Assembly: GCA_020634565.1 (NCBI GenBank)
Contig: JACKBN010000005.1
Coordinates: 124,001-188,000, forward strand
Source of the DNA: Ardenticatenaceae bacterium
GTDB taxonomy: Bacteria > Chloroflexota > Anaerolineae > Promineifilales > Promineifilaceae
Reading direction: 5' to 3'
Length of the DNA: 64,000 nucleotides
Part shown: in pieces, positions 60,237-64,000 of the stretch
Layout: every line of letters begins with the position of its first letter
Numbering within the stretch: the stretch's first letter is position 1
Position numbers and translations under genes: made by a program
The notes under the pieces: generated by a model
What the model saw: the letters and a program-made list of their open reading frames with translations, nothing else
The model's database searches: none
Told to the model about the DNA's origin: nothing

Positions 60237-60320
60237 CGAGTTTGCAAGTTTGCAAGTCTGCAAGTTTGTAAGTGCTCAAATATTCAGGTGTTCAAGTGTC
60301 AAACTAAACTTGAACACCTG
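60237..60320. repeat. GCAAGTTT tandem words and CAGGTGTTCAAG / CTTGAACACCTG inverted repeat
   Basis: Four copies of GCAAGTTT or a variant (60237-60268), then perfect 12-bp arms (60285-60296 and 60309-60320) around a 12-nt loop. It lies between the regulator and the PLDc_N gene, so it may attenuate or punctuate that operon. Confidence 0.7.
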
Positions 60321-60333
60321 AGCACCTAAACAC

Positions 60334-60897
60334 CTATTCACTCAATGAGCCATCGCCACCATTTTCTGGCAGTGGTTGCGAAACGATAGCTAATTTGCGG
60401 CGGGAACGGCCGTTCCCCGGTTCGTTACTGAGCAGTTTCATCACCGCCTTGTTAAGCGCCACCTGCAATTCATCCAGCTCGGACTTGGTCGCATAAAAAG
60501 AGACCTCGTTGTAGCCAACACGATCGGCCATCATGTCAATCGGTGTGCTTTTGCTGACGTAATTGGAAAAATCCTGCACCAGCGACAACGCAAACGTGGT
60601 AAAAAAGCGAATGTGGTCGTCGGCCGACATATCCTTCATCTCTTCGGCACTAAGCCGGGCGGGCTGGTCCAGACGATACGTTTTTTCCTGGATGCCATTG
60701 ACCAGCCGGGCGTCGGCCACATAAAGCAAATTGTGCTCCAGCAGCAACTTCAAATGCCGGTAAATCGACGATTTCGGCGTGTCGGGCAGCCGGTCGGCAA
60801 TCTCCTGGGTGGTCAACGCATCAGTACCGATGGCGCGCATAATTTGAAAACGAACAGGATGGATGATTAGCTCTATTTTTCGCAAAACAGACTCCAT
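60334..60897 (-). CDS. Winged-helix (ArsR-like/HTH_20) transcriptional regulator
   Basis: 187 residues. The N-terminal 80 residues form a winged helix (IIHPVRFQIMRAIG, then TTQEIADRLPDTPKSSIYRHLKLL, the recognition region). The rest is an effector or dimer part without a known motif, ending Gly/Asn-rich. It is first on the minus strand before the small membrane gene, the ABC ATPase and the permease fusion, and probably controls them. A strong promoter lies directly upstream with TGATAAT twice around the -10 box, suggesting self-control. Confidence 0.85.
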   Translation of the reverse strand: MESVLRKIELIIHPVRFQIMRAIGTDALTTQEIADRLPDTPKSSIYRHLKLLLEHNLLYVADARLVNGIQEKTYRLDQPARLSAEEMKDMSADDHIRFFTTFALSLVQDFSNYVSKSTPIDMMADRVGYNEVSFYATKSELDELQVALNKAVMKLLSNEPGNGRSRRKLAIVSQPLPENGGDGSLSE

Positions 60898-60923
60898 TAT
60901 TAAATTTGATAATGTTGTCAGAT

Positions 60924-60952
60924 ATGATAATCAGGAATACGGCCGTTGTCAA
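60924..60952 (-). promoter_or_regulatory. Strong promoter of the winged-helix regulator
   Basis: On the minus strand TTGACA (60947-60952), a 17-nt spacer and TATCAT (60924-60929). An ACGGCCGT occupies the spacer next to the -35 box (60939-60946). On the plus strand, TGATAAT occurs at 60907-60913 and 60925-60931, a likely operator pair. Confidence 0.8.
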
Positions 60953-60975
60953 GTAAATTCGGTCAAACCTGCCAA

Positions 60976-61004
60976 TTGAACGATTTTCTAGAAACTGCTA
61001 CACT
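60976..61004 (+). promoter_or_regulatory. Promoter of the LacI-family gene
   Basis: TTGAAC (60976-60981), 17-nt spacer, TACACT (60999-61004), with an operator-like GTGAACGCTCAC 5 nt past the -10 box. Confidence 0.65.
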
Positions 61005-61008
61005 TACT

Positions 61009-61020
61009 GTGAACGCTCAC
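61009..61020 (+). promoter_or_regulatory. LacI-type operator, copy 1 (GTGAACGCTCAC)
   Basis: Imperfect palindrome sitting over the likely transcription start of the regulator gene; matches the perfect copy at 62098-62113 in 10 of 12 positions. Suggests self-repression. Confidence 0.7.
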
Positions 61021-61036
61021 GGAGGAGATAAGCCAA

Positions 61037-62035
61037 GTGAAAAGAGCCACAATTGAAGATGTCGCTGCCCTGGCGGGTGTCTCGCGCCAGACCGTTTCCC
61101 GAGCCATCAACGACAAAGGCGAAATCAGCCCGGCAACCAAAGAAAAAGTGATGGCAGCCGTACGGCAGTTGGGCTATCGGCCCAATCGCCAGGCACAAAG
61201 CATGGTAACGCAGCGTACCCACACCGTCGGCTTGGTCATCCCCGACATCTCCAACCTCTTTTTCCCCGAAGTGGCTCGTGGCGTGCAGGACACGGCCCAA
61301 CAACACAACTACAACGTGTTGCTGTGCAATACCGATGACGATCCAAATGAAGAAATCCGCGTGCTTAACTCACTCCAGGCCCAGGGCGTCGATGGCATCA
61401 TCATCTTGGGCAATGCTGCGGAACAAACTGCCATGCAAACCTTTGCCGACAGCTACGCGCCCATCGTGATGGTCAACCGCTTTATCGACCACCCCAACAT
61501 CAACGTCATTAATGTGGACAATGAACACGGCGCATTTTTAGCCGTGGCGCATCTCATCCAGCAGGGCCATCGCAAAATTGGCATGCTGGCCAACAAAAAT
61601 TTCTCGCGCAGTCAGGTACGGCGGGTCCGCGGCTATGAAAAAGCGCTCACTGAAAACGGCATTCCGTACGATGAGGCGCTGATTGTGGGTGCTTCCCCCA
61701 CCCTTGAAGGCGGCTACAATGCGCTGCAACAGTTACTTGGCGAACATCCAGAGATTACTGCCGTTTTCACCTACAACGATCTGATGGGTATCGGTGCCAT
61801 TCGGGCCGCCCATGATCTGGCCAAACAAGTGCCCCATGACCTGGCCGTGGTCGGCTTCGACAACATCGGCCTCAGCAGCATCTTTATTCCCTCCCTCAGC
61901 AGCGTGCACGTGGACAAATACGAAATCGGCCAACGCGCCATGAATCGCATTCTCGACATGCTCGATTCTCCAGAGCAATCCTTCGCCCCCATCGAACTCC
62001 CCGTCACCCTCGTCACGCGCGAATCTTCTACCTAG
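61037..62035 (+). CDS. LacI-family transcriptional regulator
   Basis: 332 residues, starting with GTG after GGAGGAG. The HTH is TIEDVAALAGVSRQTVSRAIN, followed by the hinge region AAVRQLGYRPNRQAQSM. A periplasmic-binding-protein-like sugar domain follows (TVGLVIPDISNLFFPEVARGV, FVNRF-type core, LGEHPEITAVFTYNDLMGIGAI, VPHDLAVVGFDNIGLSS). It should bind a sugar and release the operators at its own promoter and at the ABC transporter. The regulated genes and matching sites make the pairing firm; the sugar is unknown. Confidence 0.93.
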   Translation: MKRATIEDVAALAGVSRQTVSRAINDKGEISPATKEKVMAAVRQLGYRPNRQAQSMVTQRTHTVGLVIPDISNLFFPEVARGVQDTAQQHNYNVLLCNTDDDPNEEIRVLNSLQAQGVDGIIILGNAAEQTAMQTFADSYAPIVMVNRFIDHPNINVINVDNEHGAFLAVAHLIQQGHRKIGMLANKNFSRSQVRRVRGYEKALTENGIPYDEALIVGASPTLEGGYNALQQLLGEHPEITAVFTYNDLMGIGAIRAAHDLAKQVPHDLAVVGFDNIGLSSIFIPSLSSVHVDKYEIGQRAMNRILDMLDSPEQSFAPIELPVTLVTRESST

Positions 62036-62066
62036 CCAACAATTTAGCGCCAGAAAAAACTATTTC

Positions 62067-62095
62067 TTGACAAACAGTGGCTAATTTTGTATATT
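62067..62095 (+). promoter_or_regulatory. Promoter of the sugar ABC transporter genes
   Basis: TTGACA (62067-62072), exact 17-nt spacer, TATATT (62090-62095). The operator palindrome covers the transcription start. Confidence 0.85.
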
Positions 62096-62097
62096 TT

Positions 62098-62113
62098 CCG
62101 TGAACGTTCACGG
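62098..62113 (+). promoter_or_regulatory. LacI-type operator, copy 2 (CCGTGAACGTTCACGG)
   Basis: Perfect 16-bp palindrome with the CG centre typical of LacI/GalR operators. A further half-like GGAACGCTCAC follows directly at 62113-62122. Confidence 0.85.
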
Positions 62114-62147
62114 GAACGCTCACAAAGCGTACGACAGAGGAGAAAAA

Positions 62148-63077
62148 ATGACCACACCCACTGCTTCCCGCTCGCATTCGCTCACCCCACCCTCACTGCT
62201 GCAACGCCTATTCAATCAAGAAACCCTTTTGGCCTGGCTCTTTTTGCTGCCCAGCCTGATCGGCTTCATTACCTTTTACGCCGTTCCCGGCGTGCGGGGT
62301 CTGTATATCAGCTTCACCGATTGGGATATGTTGTCTGCCCCCAAGTTCATCGGCCTCGAAAATTACAGTGACATGTTCCAGGACAAGCAGTTTTGGCGGT
62401 CGCTGCAGGTGACGCTGTATTACGTCCTGCTGAACATTCCACTCCAAACGATGTTGGCCATTGGCCTGGCGGTCATGATGGATCGGGTGACAAAGTCGAA
62501 TATCATCCGCGGCATTTTCATCATGCCCTGGCTGCTACCACCGGTGATTGTGGCCCTCATTTGGCTTTGGATGCTCGATCCCTCCTTGGGTTTTGCCAAC
62601 AATCTACTCCAATTTTTTGGCTTCAGTCGCCAGCCGTTTCTCGGATCACCCGACCAGGCGATGCCGTCGATTGCCCTGATCAACATCTGGCAATATACCG
62701 GCTACACCGCCCTGCTGTTCTTCGCCGGTCTGCAAACCATCCCCAACTCGATTTACGAAGCAGCGGCGATTGACGGGGCCACTGAGCGGCGCATTTTTTG
62801 GTCGATTACGCTGCCGCTTTTGCGACCGGTGCTGGTATTTGTTCTGGTTACCACCATCATCGGTTCCTTCCAAATTTTTGACACGATTGCGGTAACCACT
62901 GGCGGCGGCCCCATTGACGCGACCCGGGTGATTACCTGGTACATCTTTGAATTTGCCTTTCAGCGGTTCCAGATGGGGTATGCAACGGCCGTTTCCGTTG
63001 TACTTTTCCTCATTCTCATCGTGGCCACGCTGCTGCAAATGCGCATCCTGCGCGCCGATGAGTCAGATTTGGCCTAG
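62148..63077 (+). CDS. Sugar ABC transporter permease (MalF/UgpA type)
   Basis: 309 residues from the ATG at 62148, which has AGAGGAGAAA before it; an upstream start at 62100 lies in the operator. Six membrane helices. LLPSLIGFITFYAVPGVRGLYISFTDW is the usual start taken as segments, and EAAAIDGATERRIFWSITLPLLRPVL is the EAA loop that contacts the ATPase. It lies 1.1 kb past the LacI start. No solute-binding protein gene is upstream, so that partner may be downstream of the window. Confidence 0.93.
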   Translation: MTTPTASRSHSLTPPSLLQRLFNQETLLAWLFLLPSLIGFITFYAVPGVRGLYISFTDWDMLSAPKFIGLENYSDMFQDKQFWRSLQVTLYYVLLNIPLQTMLAIGLAVMMDRVTKSNIIRGIFIMPWLLPPVIVALIWLWMLDPSLGFANNLLQFFGFSRQPFLGSPDQAMPSIALINIWQYTGYTALLFFAGLQTIPNSIYEAAAIDGATERRIFWSITLPLLRPVLVFVLVTTIIGSFQIFDTIAVTTGGGPIDATRVITWYIFEFAFQRFQMGYATAVSVVLFLILIVATLLQMRILRADESDLA

Positions 63078-63097
63078 TTGCCTAAGGAGAATTGATC

Positions 63098-64000
63098 ATG
63101 AGCAGCATAACCACTGTTTCCCAACCAGCCGCTCCGCGAAAAATAAAAATAAAGTGGGGCAAAGTTTTATCCTGGATAGTCATTATTTTGGCCCTCATCG
63201 TTATTCTCTTTCCTTTCTGGTGGGTCATTCGCACCTCCCTTTCCACCCAGCGAGAAATGCTGGCCAGCCCGGAGTCGTTAGCCCCAGTTGGCTTCACCAC
63301 CATCAATTACGCCCGTGTGTTAGGCCAGGTTGATACAGAAACGGCCGTTGCCGCCGGTGGTTCTGGTCAACAAATCAACTTTTGGCTCTTTTTGCGTAAC
63401 TCCATCATCGTCACGGTGCTGGTTGTGGTGGGGCAGACCTTTTTTAGCGCCCTGGCCGCCTACGCCTTCGCCCGCCTTAAATTTCCGTTTAGAGACAAGC
63501 TGTTTTTCGTTTACATTACCGGCTTGATGGTTCCTGGCATTGTCACCCTCATTCCCAACTTCCTTTTGATTCGGGACCTGCAATGGGACAACACCTACCT
63601 GGGCATCATCGCCCCCACCTTCTTGATGTCGCCGTTTGCCGTCTTCTTTTTGCGCCAATTTTTCCTGGGCATCAACAAGGAACTGGAAGAAGCCGCCAGC
63701 CTGGATGGCGCCAGTAAATTTGGCATTTTTTGGCGAATCGTCATTCCCATAAGTGGGCCTCCCCTGGCGACACTGGGCATCCTCACCTTTGTCACCACCT
63801 GGAACACCTATCTGTGGCCCTTCCTGGTGGGCAAAGATGAAAGCGTGCGGGTGCTAACCGTAGCCCTGGCCATTTTCCGCTCGCAAACACCGCAAGGCGC
63901 ACCCGACTGGACCGGCCTTATGGCCGCCACCATCATCAGTATGATTCCCACACTCATCTTGTTCATGCTCCTGGGACGGCGCGTCGTCAATAACATCCAG
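63098..64000 (+). CDS. Sugar ABC transporter permease (MalG/UgpE type), partial
   Basis: The gene starts at ATG 63098 with AAGGAGA before it and is still open at the window edge after 301 codons. VIILALIVILFPFWWVIRTSLS is the first helix, FFSALAAYAFARLKFPFRDKLF the second region and EAASLDGASKFGIFWRIVIPISGPP the EAA loop. It follows the MalF-type gene by 20 nt. It has an insertion of about 20 polar residues (QVDTETAVAAGGSGQQ) after the first helix loop; part of it is encoded by an ACGGCCGT copy. The C-terminal end probably lies a few codons past the edge. Confidence 0.92.
   Translation, partial: MSSITTVSQPAAPRKIKIKWGKVLSWIVIILALIVILFPFWWVIRTSLSTQREMLASPESLAPVGFTTINYARVLGQVDTETAVAAGGSGQQINFWLFLRNSIIVTVLVVVGQTFFSALAAYAFARLKFPFRDKLFFVYITGLMVPGIVTLIPNFLLIRDLQWDNTYLGIIAPTFLMSPFAVFFLRQFFLGINKELEEAASLDGASKFGIFWRIVIPISGPPLATLGILTFVTTWNTYLWPFLVGKDESVRVLTVALAIFRSQTPQGAPDWTGLMAATIISMIPTLILFMLLGRRVVNNIQ

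Overview
The window looks like a chromosomal segment from a moderately GC-rich, free-living, heterotrophic bacterium, most likely a member of the Chloroflexota (Anaerolineae-like). The assignment is inference. It rests on the DUF3417-type glucan phosphorylase, large cyclase-AAA-TPR regulators, a fused NuoCD, a secreted beta-helix protein ending in an FLPVV-type tail, many sugar-handling genes and Gram-positive-like promoters. I found no rRNA, tRNA, CRISPR array, transposase or prophage. The palindrome ACGGCCGT occurs roughly 115 times by eye, where about one copy is expected by chance. It lies inside most genes and is missing from several AT-rich ones.

Layout. 0-6.2 kb (minus strand): an HD-domain protein (cut by the edge), a RicT/PSP1 protein, then iscX-nuoB-nuoCD-nuoI-mrp, a partial complex I set bracketed by Fe-S assembly genes. 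6.4-12.8 kb (plus): a queuosine-tRNA mannosyltransferase-like protein, an ATP-grasp protein, glucan phosphorylase, OsmC and small membrane proteins. 12.9-19.3 kb (plus): Lon, a receiver-only response regulator, a PHP-AlbA fusion, MogA and an RlmI-like methyltransferase. 19.3-26.4 kb (minus): two adjacent giant cyclase-AAA-TPR proteins whose cyclase active-site residues are complementary. 26.7-30.3 kb: smc, broken by several homopolymer indels that look like sequencing errors. 30.4-36.5 kb: small hypotheticals, a thioredoxin-TPR protein, a frameshifted DinB protein, a Ser/Thr kinase and tpiA.

36.6-48.8 kb: an M50-like membrane protein, a frameshifted glycosyltransferase, a frameshifted GH38 alpha-mannosidase, a serine hydrolase, a beta-helix/Calx-beta surface protein, and a SIS-PfkB-beta-propeller set. 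48.9-55.9 kb: two HAD phosphatases, a Cys-rich protein, a DUF411 lipoprotein with an in-frame UGA at a conserved redox Cys (selenoprotein candidate), an FGGY kinase and a cation-chloride-type transporter. 56.2-60.9 kb (minus): a beta-propeller lipoprotein, a YhfC-protease/ABC-2 permease fusion with its ABC ATPase, a small PLDc_N protein and a winged-helix regulator with a strong promoter. 61.0-64.0 kb (plus): a LacI regulator and two sugar ABC permeases, with matching palindromic operators at both promoters.

Many gene junctions carry short word repeats or dyads (CGCGGAT, CACAGAG, GGGGTGAA, GCAAGTTT, GGTAATTG, CGGTTAT). Two related inverted repeats flank the HAD gene at 51 kb. All identifications come from reading the sequence; no database search was run.
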